Assembly (NCBI GenBank): GCA_911728455.2
Contig: OU452238.1
Coordinates: 12,038,065-12,102,064, forward strand
Direction: 5' to 3'
DNA length: 64,000 nt
DNA from: Marthasterias glacialis
Taxonomy: Eukaryota > Echinodermata > Asteroidea > Forcipulatida > Asteriidae
The position numbers and the translations under genes are program-made. The notes below the pieces were generated by a model. That model was not told where the DNA came from and ran no database searches. It saw only the letters and a list, made by a program, of their open reading frames with translations. Shown here one piece after another: positions 25,592 through 36,513 of the stretch (its first letter is position 1; each line of letters starts with the position of its first letter).

Positions 25592-26108
25592 TTAAAGGTT
25601 TGGTGAATTGATTCATGATTTTATTTTACACCTTACAGTCAATATTCAATAACTCTGTTGAGAAAAATCATTTTGTGCCTTCCTGTATAATTTTATGATT
25701 ATTTTCTTTAAAAATAGTAGTCTTCAGGAACACCCACAAAAACAGGTCACTTGCTGACATGGCTGGATTCCTTCTGTGACATCACACGCATTACATAATA
25801 TATATTCATGAGTGATTTTTTGAAAAGAATGAACACATATTTGTCATTCCTTTGGCAGACCCCGTCCAAAAACGATTGTCCTCTGGAATAGCCCCAGAAT
25901 AAATTTTGTAATGATGATGTCACGGAAGGAATCCAGCCATATCAGTAAGTGACTTATGGGCGTTCCTGAAGACCATTACTTTTAAAGAAAATAAATCATG
26001 TAAAAATAAACTGGAAGGCACAAAAAAAAATCCACCTGAACTACTGTATGATTATTATTAGGTGTAAATTAAAAACATCAATACTTCAGTAATTCACCAA
26101 ACCTTTAA
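25592..26108. mobile_element. TTAA-flanked MITE-like element B with long inverted arms
   Basis: The ends read TTAA-AGGTTTGGTGAATT and its inverse AATTCACCAAACCT-TTAA. The inverted arms run for roughly 200 bp each, with TCTTCAGGAACRCCCA and ATGGCTGGATTCCTTC present in both orientations around a 130-bp centre. It has 517 bp and no ORF. It lies only 18 bp from element A, which has the same TTAA-AGG end type. Confidence 0.75.
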
Positions 26109-28424
26109 GGGTTGTTGTTTATAACTGGGCATAAGCCCTAACTATTTCGCCTCAGAAATGTCTCATCCGCTCTGATGAGAATAGCCTTCCCTTTTATCTC
26201 ATACTCTTTGGTTTTAAACCCTACCCCCATTAGACACAACATGCTACATCAAAATGTGATTACTGCCTTGTCCGGGTCAAATTCATTCGGAAGAAGTAGG
26301 AATAAAGGGGGATTGTTTGCCATTGATTATTCATTACTACATATTCTACCTCTCATCTGTGTCAATCCGATCTCTGTAAACGTGCCCGACACCTGCAGAT
26401 CTTCTTTCCATGTCAATAGGAACATTTAGGTTACTACTTTTGCAAAGGTTCTGCAGGGACGGAGGGGGTGTTTGGTTGTGCCTGTGGGACTTTTAAAAGG
26501 CGGTTTAGGTTCAGATATCGATGGAGAGATGCAGCCAGTGGATATCGTGTGTTGAAGAGATGATGCTTCTACAATATTTCTTATCCGAGAATGGAACAAG
26601 GGTGCATTACCCCAACCAACTCCAACCTCCCCCCCCCCCCCCACCACCACCCACCCAATCCTGCTTCCCACTAGTTCAATTCAGTGGATCCAACGTTGTA
26701 AATGTTTAGTTCGAATTGTTCGAATTGAATACTCTTTGAAAACGCTTTTTTAGAATGAGATGAATTTGTGGGTCTTTCCTGCTCGTTTACACTAATTAAA
26801 TCAACAATTATTAATTAATTAATTAGCCAATTAATTAATTAATTGTTATGCCAATTGTTAAGTCCGAGAGAAAGCAAATCTCACAAATAGTTTCGGAGGT
26901 TTTAGAAGTTTGCAAAGTTCATTAGAATATACTAGTATCTGCATGTTTTATACAATAAAGGAAATCCCTTTGTTGGTTACCGTATAGACCATGTGGTGAC
27001 GTTGGTTTTCTTGGAAATTGCATTTGCATTATTAGATACAGCTGTAAAACAAATAGTAGTTATTTCTTGCAGAATGGGTAACTAACAACGACAAACTATG
27101 TTGTATTTGCACAGGATTTGCCGGCCCTGGAAACGCCCTCTAGTTTGTTTGCCAAACCGCGGTATTGGTGCATGAAGACGTAACGGGCTGACCTTACAAT
27201 ATTCGGCAAACATCGAAACAGTGAGGGGGATGTTGTTGATCCTGTATTCTTCTTTTGTGTTAAGTGTTTATATGTAACTAACAAAATGTAGGCCTATATG
27301 ATCACGGTCTCCCGACCTGAAATGCAAAAATTTTGAAAGAAGCTGAATAATTGTTTTTCGTTAGATTCACGAGTACCTGCTTAACAGTGAGGCTGGTACT
27401 GTTCCGGTGAGATGTAGATGAACAGAAGAAGTCAGTTGAGGGTTTTAAATTAGTTGCTTGCTGGCGAATTCGTCTGTAGCACATTGTCCTATCCAACATG
27501 CACACGGCGAAATTAAAAATGATTCAACATGGGCACTTAGCATTGTACTGATTTAATATGACACCATGAAGCTTGTTGCTTCCCGAGTCTTTGCAAATCT
27601 TGCTTAATTCAAATGGGTTTAACAACTTTCCCCGAGTTGAGTTTATAAACCAAAGCTTATCCTTTATTGACTATCGTGAGTGATTGGCAGTCTTATTGAC
27701 TACAGTGTATTTTGACAATTTTCTTCGGTCTAAATACCCTTTAATTGGCTTAAACATGCCCGCCAAGTCTCTGGGCTTATCGATGAGACTCTGGGATTTA
27801 CACGGCGTCTCACGTCCGGATCAAGGGGACTAGCTTCTCCGGATATTTCATTAAATCTCTGGTTGTTTTATTCGTCGCCATGGTAACAGACACTGCAGCG
27901 GTGTGGATTCACGGGTTGGCGTCTCAAAAGTGGAGTATATGTGTGTGTTTTCTGGAGTAGGAAACGTTCCTCGTAATAATTGTCCTGCCGTCTTCTACTG
28001 GTTCAGGTTGAACTCGATACTTTAAATATTCACGGATCCGAATTTACCATTTCCAAAACAGGTCAATGTGACCATGTGACAGACCTAATGGGTCAATAAT
28101 TAAATCTCATGGCGCAGCTAGGAGGGCCAAGTGCCCCCAGGTGCCGCCCTCTTTGGGGGGGGGGGACAAGATTCAAGTTGTTGTTTGTTAGTTGTTTTGT
28201 TTTATTTGTATGGTATTCACCTTGAAATTACTAATCAAGTTCATTGTTCAGATACACTGGACGAACAGTGTTTTGTAAAACCGAGAAGTTGATGTAAACC
28301 TCTAGACTCAGAACCGGGTCATCTCGGATGCAGGTGACTTCTTAGTGGATTGTAGCGGTTTACCTGGCACTGTGTGCTTGGTCGTCTGTTGTTTTGGAGT
28401 ATTAACTTATATTAACAGGTGCCG
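26109..28424. other. No gene; simple sequence and a palindrome
   Basis: Non-coding. It holds a C-rich run of 12 C at 26631-26642, the AATT palindrome described separately, and a run of 11 G at 28156-28166. Confidence 0.45.
26803..26847. repeat. (TTAA)n cruciform-type palindrome
   Basis: AACAATTA plus TTAATTAATTAATT pairs with AATTAATTAATTAATTGTT across a four-base loop (AGCC). The arms are about 19 bp with a 3-nt bulge. It is directly visible and would extrude as a hairpin. Confidence 0.85.
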
Positions 28425-28680
28425 TTCAATATTCCGAAGGTTCAGTAATCCGAAGGTCTGTTGATCCGAAGGCTCGATAGTCCGAACACACAGTTTCCCA
28501 TAAGTGAGGGTTCATTTTGTCCGAAATCAAAGAAGTTTCGTTAACCCGAGCTTTTGATGCGATAGTCCGAGGGTTCACTTGTCCGAAGGTTCGATAATCC
28601 GAAAAAAAAAGTAAAACAAAGTTCAATCACTATTTAACCTTCGGAACCTGTGGACTATCGAACCTTCAGACGATCGAGTG
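28425..28680. repeat. Degenerate TCCGAAGGTTCG repeat cluster
   Basis: At least eight variants of TCCGAAGG/TCCGAGGG/TCCGAAAA words occur, most preceded by a GTTCAGTAA- or GATAGT-type word, at irregular spacing of about 15-30 bp. Inverted copies (ACCTTCGGAACC, TATCGAACCTTC) lie at 28637-28675. The periodicity is loose, so it is neither a CRISPR array nor a clean minisatellite. Confidence 0.7.
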
Positions 28681-29006
28681 GACCCCGTGTCAACACGCTG
28701 CCTGTCGGTCCCTGCACAGAGGAAAACTCCCTATCATCTCAACGGGTTATTATGAAATTGAGAATACAATGCACACAATCATCGTGTGCTTATCTGATTG
28801 TTTTGAGGCGAACATATGGCCTTGGAAATGTATTTATCTGAAGAAAAATCATCAGAGGCGGTACCTTAAAAATTGCATAATTAAACAACAAAGGCCAACG
28901 ATTGTATGTTTTCTCATTTCATTTATCATTTTAGGTGAAACAGTGTTGAAATGGCAGTACAATATTGATTTATAAAATTTACAAAAGAACAGGACTATGG
29001 CACATC

Positions 29007-29010
<4 letters not shown>
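28681..29010. other. No gene seen
   Basis: Non-coding spacer. Nothing recognised. Confidence 0.4.
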
Positions 29011-29066
<56 letters not shown>

Positions 29067-29220
29067 TAACCAATCAATCAATTTAATCAATCAATCCATC
29101 AACCCATCAACCCATCAATCAATCAATAAATCAATAAGAAAATAGATAAGAAAATAAATAAATAACTAAATTATTTAACTTATTTAACAAAATAAATAAA
29201 AATAAATTGAAAATAAAAAC
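29011..29220. repeat. (CAAT)n then AAAT-rich microsatellite
   Basis: About 14 clean CAAT units (29011-29066) decay into CAATTTAAT and CCATCAAC variants, then into AAATAAATA-type sequence to 29220. Confidence 0.9.
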
Positions 29221-30186
29221 AATTAAAAATGCACTTTTTGGCGGACCTTATCAAAGGGAAACACACACGATGTTTTTGTTTAAAAAAAAGTACATGCGTT
29301 ATCATATCGCTTTGCGATTCGCGGTCCCCGTTTTCAATTACTGCACATTATAATCGTCAGATGGATGATATCGAGCCCAAGCGAAATCCGTGGGATCCCA
29401 GGGATCTCACATGAATAATGTTTAAGTTCTAAATCACCTTGCCCGTGCGGTGAGCAAGTACCGAGGTTCCCTTTTGGTTATTGGCGGGTAACTTCGCGGA
29501 AGGACTGCCACGCTTGGAGGTCCGAAACACCGCAGGTGCTACCACGAAATCGGGTTAAAAGACACGGTTGTTAAAAGGCTTGCCGTAAATACAATTACAG
29601 TAGTTCGTGGATAGTTGAAACTGTGTTTATCACTCATTGCAGCATATAATCATATTTCGAAGCCCAGGTTTTGTTTCCTTTTTTTTCTAATTTTCTCCCC
29701 TTTAGGTAGGAGGTGTTTGGGAATAGTTCAATTCTGAACAACAACTGACCTCTGAGCTTAAAGATAATGTAATAATAGGAAAGAAAGTTGTTATTAAATG
29801 GAGCAGTTTATTCTGTTTTTGTTTCCATACAATGTTTTGATTTGTTTTACGTATCGGAAGTCTGTGTTTCAATTTAAAACTATCGCTATACGCCTAGACA
29901 TAGGCCAATTACAGTGAAATTTCATGACATTCTCAAAACAGGGTTCGTCCGTTTAAAAAAGGGGCAAATGTCAGTTCAGGACATGTTCTTATCATTTGCC
30001 TTTTTTCTCCCGCGGATTTGGAAATTTGCCAGAATTCTGCAGGCTTTGCAGGCGCCACTCGCTGTATTGACGCAAGCCGCTTTGGGTCACCATGGTCGGC
30101 CTATAAAAAACAATCGTCTGCGTCCACTCGAAACTGGGCGGCCCACAATGATATACCCGTTGAGAATTAAACAAGCCCTGAATGTT
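29221..30186. other. No gene seen
   Basis: Non-coding. The 141-codon frame that runs through the following TTC array is a repeat artefact. Confidence 0.4.
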
Positions 30187-30267
30187 TTCTTCTTCTTCTT
30201 CTTCTTCTTCTTCTTCTTCTTCTTCTTCTTCTTCTTCTTCTTCTTCTTCTTCTTCACCTTCTTCTTC
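30187..30267. repeat. (TTC)n / (GAA)n array
   Basis: Twenty-three uninterrupted TTC units, one ACC, then three more TTC units. A homopurine-homopyrimidine mirror repeat of this length can form triplex DNA and is prone to length change. Confidence 0.95.
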
Positions 30268-30967
30268 TTATTTTCTGGCAGATGTGTCTATAGTTTTACT
30301 CCTATAATTAGTACTGAAGCACCTTACACATATATTTAATAAATATGTATATGCACCCACTGAAAGTTTTTTTCGTGGCACTGATACGATGGGAATTGTA
30401 ATATTTATACATTCGATGATAAATTCCCGGGGGGTGCGGGAGTGCATCTCCATAATGAAACCCAATACGGTAGAAACACCTGGTTCAAAAGCAACACTGC
30501 GCTTTTGCCTAGACTCGTGTACAAAACACCTTGTCGTCAAAACAGAACTGGGCTTTGAAAAGAGAATCTGGAACATTTCCAGTTCCCGGGTCAGAAAAAG
30601 AAGAATACAACGTATCCCCTCTGCAAAGTTGATTATTTTGGATGGCCTTTGACACGCAAAGCAAATACTAGCTGTTGCATATTTTTCAGCGTTCGTTATT
30701 CATCCAGAAAATGGCACGGACGTTCCTACTGCACATCTAATATCGATGTGTGTGCTAACATCTGATCAATTCTACACAAGGCCGTCACTGACGCACGGGT
30801 AATTGTCTGGCTTGTTGGTTAAAAAGCCTTTTGGAAAGGAAAGATATATTAATTTTCCACTGAGTATTACAGTTGCCGTCCTTACAAAATCTTAGATGCA
30901 GTGGTAGTATAGCACTACAGTATAAAAAAAAACCAAACAAACAAACAAACAAACAACAAAGCGATAA
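30268..30967. other. No gene seen
   Basis: Non-coding, ending in a short (CAAA)n run (30933-30957) just before the Helitron-like repeat. Confidence 0.4.
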
Positions 30968-31688
30968 TCTAATATAATAAGAGCGAAAACCTTATATGTT
31001 TGTCGCACATAGCGTCCGGAACGGCAGGGTCCTGCGGCTCGGGAAAAATCAAGAGGGTGTCGTCGACGCCCTTCCAGCTCCGCCGAAGATGTCGGTTTCG
31101 CGACACGGGCAAATCGCCGATTTTCCCGCATTGCTCAGTGCTTTTTGTCATGCACCGGCCGTCGTTCGGGACCATTCAGTTTTTCGCACACACTCCCTCT
31201 GTTTTCCCTTAGGTGCTGTGTTATTCTTGACTCGTGTGCTTAAATTACCGCAATGGCCACACTTTCGTGGTGTTTCTCAAATCTTACATGCAGCAGCCGT
31301 TTAGTTGGTTTGCGAACCCCACCGAGTCGTTTATCCAGACAGAGTCGTTTGTGCAGAGTCTACTGTGAACATCACCCCCATTGTTCTATATCCACGAAGT
31401 TCACAGTCGCCGAGTTTCTGGACCCAACAACGCTTTTATTAACGCTGGACATTATCTGGCATATAGGGTCTGACCGAGTGAACGCTCATGTTTTTGTTGG
31501 TACCTGTGTAACGCCTTACAAGATTCCAATTTCAAAAACAGGAAGTAACAAAAAACTGCTCCAAACTCCATGAAAGACCTCATCAATATACTTTAACATC
31601 ACCTGAACTACGATGGAGATGTTGCCGGTTATGATGGTACGATTATGTCAGATTAGACAAGCCAATTTATACCCCAACTATCTATCTA
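30968..31688 (+). mobile_element. Helitron-like repeat, copy 1 (cut by gap)
   Basis: The start TCTAATATAATAAGAGCG is shared with copy 2 at 32274. The two copies then run in parallel through GTCCGGAACGGC, GGTCCTGCGGCTCGGG, GTTCGGGACCATTCAG and TATACCCCAACTATCTAT. A TC-type 5' end, a 3' hairpin followed by CTAA, and a tandem arrangement all fit non-autonomous Helitron-like elements. The reading frames inside are not conserved between copies, so I do not call genes. Copy 1 runs into the N gap. Confidence 0.6.
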
Positions 31689-32188
31689 NNNNNNNNNNNN
31701 NNNNNNNNNNNNNNNNNNNNNNNNNNNNNNNNNNNNNNNNNNNNNNNNNNNNNNNNNNNNNNNNNNNNNNNNNNNNNNNNNNNNNNNNNNNNNNNNNNNN
31801 NNNNNNNNNNNNNNNNNNNNNNNNNNNNNNNNNNNNNNNNNNNNNNNNNNNNNNNNNNNNNNNNNNNNNNNNNNNNNNNNNNNNNNNNNNNNNNNNNNNN
31901 NNNNNNNNNNNNNNNNNNNNNNNNNNNNNNNNNNNNNNNNNNNNNNNNNNNNNNNNNNNNNNNNNNNNNNNNNNNNNNNNNNNNNNNNNNNNNNNNNNNN
32001 NNNNNNNNNNNNNNNNNNNNNNNNNNNNNNNNNNNNNNNNNNNNNNNNNNNNNNNNNNNNNNNNNNNNNNNNNNNNNNNNNNNNNNNNNNNNNNNNNNNN
32101 NNNNNNNNNNNNNNNNNNNNNNNNNNNNNNNNNNNNNNNNNNNNNNNNNNNNNNNNNNNNNNNNNNNNNNNNNNNNNNNNNNNNNNNN
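31689..32188. other. Assembly gap of exactly 500 N
   Basis: The round length suggests a placeholder for unknown size. The sequence on both sides belongs to the same tandem unit. Frames spanning it are meaningless. Confidence 0.97.
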
Positions 32189-32278
32189 ATATACCCTTCA
32201 TTCCCCCCTTCATTTCAACCAACAATGACCAATCCAAGCCCGATCTGATCTTCAGATCGGGCAACTTGGCTTGTCTAA
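32189..32278 (+). mobile_element. 3' end of a Helitron-like unit
   Basis: After the gap, a C/T-rich part is followed by a perfect 11-bp hairpin (GCCCGATCTGA, loop TCT, TCAGATCGGGC; 32238-32262). Twelve bases later comes CTAA followed by T. Helitrons characteristically end with a short hairpin about 10-12 nt upstream of CTRR, and they insert before T. Confidence 0.6.
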
Positions 32279-33118
32279 TATAATAAGAGCGAACATCTCT
32301 AATATTTGTTGCACAGCATCCGGAACGGCTGGGTCCTGCGGCTCGGGAGGGCTATCCACGTATCGGGAAAAATCAAGAGGGTGTCGTCGTCGCCCTTCCG
32401 GCTCCACTGAAGATGTCGTTTTCGTGTCACGGGCAAATCGCCGCTTTTCCCACATTATTCAGTGCTTTTTGTCATGCAGCGGCCGTCGTTCGGGACCATT
32501 CAGTTTTTCGCACACACTCCCTCTATTTTCTCCCAGGTGATGTGTTATTCTTGACCCATGTGCTTAATTACCGCAACGGCCACACTTTCTTGGTGTTTCT
32601 CAAATCTTACATGCAGCAGCCGTTTACTTTGTTTGCGAACCCCACATTTATCCGGACGGAGTCGTTTTTGCGAGTCTACTGTGTGCACATGATCCCCATT
32701 ATTCTATATCCATGACGATCAACATTGGCCTATATACCACAGCCCATCACAGTCACTGAGCTACACTGGACCCAACAATGCTTTGATTAACACTGGACAT
32801 TATCTGGCGTTTTGTATGTCCGACCGAGTGAATGCTCATGTGTTTGTTGGTACCTTTGTAATGCCTTACAATTTCAAATTTCAAAAACAAGTAGTAACAA
32901 AAAAACTGCGCCAAAATCCATGAAAGACCTCATAAATATACTTTAAAATCACCTGAACTACGATGGCCGGTTATGATGTTACGATTATGTCAGATTTTAA
33001 TAGCCACCTTATACCCCAACTATCTATACCCTTCAACCCCCCCCCCCCCCCCCTTCATTTCACCCAACACTGACCGCTCCAAGACCGATCTTCAGATCGG
33101 GCAACTTGGCTTGTTTAG
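32274..33118 (+). mobile_element. Helitron-like repeat, copy 2 (complete)
   Basis: Head-to-tail with the preceding unit: TCTAATATAATAAGAGCG overlaps the CTAA terminus. The copy is about 845 bp and ends in ACCGATCTTCAGATCGG (33084-33100) plus CAACTTGGCTTG and TTAG/T, a variant of the preceding 3' end. A run of 17 C (33037-33053) lies before the hairpin. No transposase (Rep/helicase) is encoded, so it would be non-autonomous. Confidence 0.6.
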
Positions 33119-34734
33119 TAATAATAATAACAAGATCGGATTTGGAACATCGGGGAACTATTTGTATAAGGGTTTGAGTATATCATTGGATGTATGTTTT
33201 GTTTTTTTCTTCAGAAAGCGGTGAATGGTGTGAAAAACGAACAAATATCCAATATAACTAATTTAAGCAACTTGTGCTTGACGACATTATAAAAGTCTTA
33301 CCCTACCTACTAGTCACGCTAGTTTGCATCTTGTAAGCAATCGCAGGTATTTGTTTAGTTTTATGTGAACTATCCAATACTGCCTGAATGAAAAAAAACC
33401 GTTAAAGTCGAAGTAAAGTTTGCGTAAAAAAAATTAGGATAAAACTCTCTAGTTTAATTAAATCAGTATCAGATCCCATGGACAGAGTTGTTAGACTTCT
33501 GTCGAAACTAAAGCCAACTTGGCCAAACCAGTAACATTCATGTAATGTGATATTTGAAGCCTTATTCATTTGTTGTGCAATCAATAACAACGATAAAATC
33601 CAAATTACAAAGCTCGCAATGTTTTGTTTTTTCTCTCGCTAAAAACGCTAAAAATCATCGGCTGTCTACTTTGAAATTAACCTTTCTGTTGGAGACTCTT
33701 GGTGGCGCACTACATTTTGAATCCCGCGATTTGAAAGGAATCTTTTCAATAATTACAGCTTAACCGTTTCCTCTCTGTAATTAAAAAATACAAACGACAT
33801 AACATTTTGTTCAATAAGATTTTCTTCATTAACGTTATACAAAGCAAATTGGAACCGTTTTCAATGCTCATTTGTTTTTGTTTTTGATTTTTTTTTTTTT
33901 TGTTTTTTTTTTCAAACTGAATGGTCTTCCAGGAAAGCAAACCGACTTGTTTTTGTAATGAACAGAAAATGGGCACATCGTCGCGAAGTATCTCGCCATC
34001 TGGACTTGCAGATACATGTAGATCACGCCATCGTTGCCACCGGGGTTCCAGAAACCCCGAATCGCAACAGCCCGGAACACATCGATTACCATGGTAACGG
34101 AGTGCTACTCTTACTTTCAATATCCTTTTTGTTGTTCCCTAACTGGAGCCGACGGTGCTCTACAGAGAGAAAAAACGACGGGGAAGAATGTCTGTCTCGT
34201 GTAAGGTATACGTCGCGGTTCTCCGTACTTTAATCACTGGCTTTAATGCCCCAGTTGCCGGCTATAGGCCCGAGGTAGACAAGGTTTCCGCTGTGAGTGC
34301 AAGACTCTACTCTCTAACGTTAAACCTTTACCGGCCATTTCAATGTTACTTTTGTCCCCTTATTTTTTATCTTTTTCAATCATATTTTTTCCGGACATCC
34401 GTTTGTCGATATTATGCGTTTTAAAAAATAAATCATTGGACAGCAGCAGTCTGTGTGATTCGGAATGTATCCACTAAAACGCCAAAGAAAACATTTTTTA
34501 TGACAAAGGCGTGAGCTGGAAACTATGGAATTTCATACTCGAAGTTTTAAATTGTAAATAATGCTTCATAGACAACGTCAGACCAATCGGTGTCGATTAG
34601 CCTTCATTATTTCAAGCAGAGATACGTTTATGGGATTGTTTGAAGCACTAATTGGTGTAAGTGGAACCGTTAATTAAATAAAGATATTAATTTTATTTTT
34701 ACTACTACTTTTATATATATATATATTTATTTAT
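33119..34734. other. No gene seen
   Basis: Non-coding. T-rich runs lie at 33888-33912. The frame at 33958-34233 and others show no domain. A (TA)n tract at 34711-34726 leads into the repeat unit that follows. Confidence 0.4.
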
Positions 34735-35058
34735 AATATTCTCCCAGTCAGTTTCTCATGTACTTTCTCTGTGTAAATCCACGTAAAAAGCTGTATCCAT
34801 TCGTTGTGTATCCCCGCTACTGCCGTTTACCAGGTTGTTTGCATCTTAACCGGGGTAGTGATCCCTGGCTTATCGGCAGCACGGTTCGGCTTCTGACTGG
34901 TCCCCCCGAGCAAAGTGGATTTGGTATTGCACATAGGACCGCCCACCAACTATAAGGGCTGGTTAGCTCAGTTGGTAGAGCGCTCGTACGGTATTCGAGA
35001 GGTCGCGGGTTCGAGTCCGGCATCAGCCAAATTTTCTTTGCTCACGCTATTTATTTAT
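34735..35058 (+). repeat. 324-bp tRNA-containing unit, left copy
   Basis: The unit starts AATATTCTCCCAGTCAG and ends CTTTGCTCACGCTATTTAT. It is present here in + orientation and twice in tandem in - orientation at 36595-37242. The tRNA-like sequence occupies its last quarter. The left copy and the right pair face each other across the Penelope element. Confidence 0.85.
34957..35029 (+). pseudogene. tRNA-like sequence (probable tRNA pseudogene)
   Basis: Seventy-three bases fold as a tRNA. The 7-bp acceptor is complete with one G-T wobble. The D arm is GCTC/GAGC with loop AGTTGGTA, the A box is TAGCTCAGTTGG, and the T loop is TTCGAGT with B box GGTTCGAGTCC. Against function, the anticodon loop reads ACGGTAT with C instead of the universal T33, base 31-39 is a T-T mismatch, and the T stem has a G-G mismatch. 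If read literally, the anticodon would be GGT (Thr). It is repeated inside each 324-bp unit, so it is best seen as a SINE-type or tandem tRNA-derived repeat. An intact pol III promoter is still plausible. Confidence 0.75.
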
Positions 35059-35067
35059 ATATATATA

Positions 35068-36096
35068 AATCATATAAACTCATTCCACCCCACCATTAAA
35101 TTCACTGCCGATTTCTCTGTTACCTGCGTGAATTTTCTAGATGTGACTATAACTAAATCCCCTAATGGTATTGTGACAGATGTATATAGCAAACCAACTG
35201 ACACCCATCAATATCTTCTCTCTAATAGCTGCCACCCTAGCCATTGCAAGGAGGCAATTGCCTACAGTCAAGCCTTACGTATAAGACGTATCTGCTCCAC
35301 AGATACTCTATACAAAAGGCGTTCATCTGACCTAAGGCACCACCTTGTTTCTAGGGGCCATAGCAAACGAAGGGTTCAACTTGCCATCAACAGAGCTTTT
35401 GGCATACCCCGCCATACTCTGTTGACCAACACGGGCACCAAGAGAACCCCGACCAATAGAGTTGCTCTGGTCACTACTTTCCACCCTAGGTTACCCAAGT
35501 TGTCATCTATAATCAATGACAACATGCCAATTCTCCACTCCTCCAACAGGTTGCGCTCAGCAATTTCTGAGCGCCCCATGGTCGCCTTTCGTCGCCCTAA
35601 GAGCCTAGGTGACATTCTAGTTAGAGCAAAACTCCCCCCAGGTACAGGCCAAACTCCCTCCCCACAAGACATACAGGGTTGTCACCACTGCACCCGCTCT
35701 AAGTGCAAGACTTGTATGTATATCAAACCCACTGTACAGGTTAAAAGCCACAGCACTGGCTTTACCTACAAAATCAAGACCAACTGCCAATGCCAAACCC
35801 CAAATGTCATCTATGTCATATCATGTAAGAGATGTGGAGTACAGTATGTGGGAGAGACAAAGACCAAACTTAGTCTTCGCTTTGCGAACCATGTCTCCTC
35901 CATAAAGACCAAAAAACTGTACCCAGTATCTATCCACTTTAATAGTCCTAATCATAGTGTTAAAGATGTGGAACTAACTGTCATTGAGGCCTTCAACGGC
36001 AACGATTCACATCGTAAACTCAGAGAATCCCACTGGATTCACAAACTCCGAACAATCCAACCATTCGGATTAAACATAAACACAGGTGTTAAATAA
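35068..36096 (+). CDS. Penelope-like reverse transcriptase C-terminus with GIY-YIG endonuclease (truncated)
   Basis: Penelope-like elements copy their RNA into the genome with a reverse transcriptase fused to a GIY-YIG nuclease. About 342 residues remain. The first ~90 carry the RT connection/thumb signature (NFLDVTI, VYSKPTDTHQYL, SCHPSHCK, YSQALRIRRIC). The Cys-rich linker follows near residue 205 (CHHC..CKTC). The GIY-YIG domain follows (NVIYVISC, QYVGET, RFANH) with the late helix RESHWIHKLRT and GLNIN. The reading frame is open to the TAA with no frameshift, suggesting a fairly recent insertion. The RT active site lies upstream of the truncation and is absent, so the copy cannot be autonomous. 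An ATG-like start upstream lies in the neighbouring tRNA unit and is not the native start. I am sure of the family, and less sure of the clade. Confidence 0.9.
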   Translation, partial: NHINSFHPTIKFTADFSVTCVNFLDVTITKSPNGIVTDVYSKPTDTHQYLLSNSCHPSHCKEAIAYSQALRIRRICSTDTLYKRRSSDLRHHLVSRGHSKRRVQLAINRAFGIPRHTLLTNTGTKRTPTNRVALVTTFHPRLPKLSSIINDNMPILHSSNRLRSAISERPMVAFRRPKSLGDILVRAKLPPGTGQTPSPQDIQGCHHCTRSKCKTCMYIKPTVQVKSHSTGFTYKIKTNCQCQTPNVIYVISCKRCGVQYVGETKTKLSLRFANHVSSIKTKKLYPVSIHFNSPNHSVKDVELTVIEAFNGNDSHRKLRESHWIHKLRTIQPFGLNINTGVK

Positions 36097-36513
36097 TTCC
36101 TCTTGGCAAATAACTACTTTATTTCCATGCTTTTACATTATCATCATAGTATTCTCATTATAGCCCCCTCTCTATTATTCAATGTTTACACTTCTACTGC
36201 TTTATTTAGGGAGATTACCCTTAATCACCTCCCTCATGTGAGTAAATAATCCTGTCCTTTCATGTCAGCCGCATTTCCCACCATGCAGCTTTCCTCCTTT
36301 GTTCACTAATCTCCTTTTGTACTAACCGACCACTGGACATCCCATTGTCCACACTGCTGTATTTTGATTGGTCATCAACAATCTCTTTGTCTGTATTTAA
36401 TTAACTTTGATTGGTTGTCTTTTTCCCGCCTATTTTGGATACTCTCCATCTATTTTAATCCCAAGATTTTTCTATAAATGGATCTGTTTTTATGTTTGTG
36501 CTTGTTTTTGCCT
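36097..36513 (+). other. 3' untranslated part of the Penelope-like element
   Basis: Non-coding tail with ATTTTGATTGGTC and TTGATTGGTTG words and ATAAATGGATCTGTTTTTAT. Its last 100 bases match the second remnant at 49690-49911. Confidence 0.7.

Noticed and set aside
31613..32264. Frames of about 200 codons on both strands
   Set aside because: Most of their length is the 500-N gap.
34957..35029. Functional tRNA-Thr gene
   Set aside because: C instead of T at position 33, mismatches in anticodon and T stems, and presence in a repeated unit argue for a tRNA-derived repeat.
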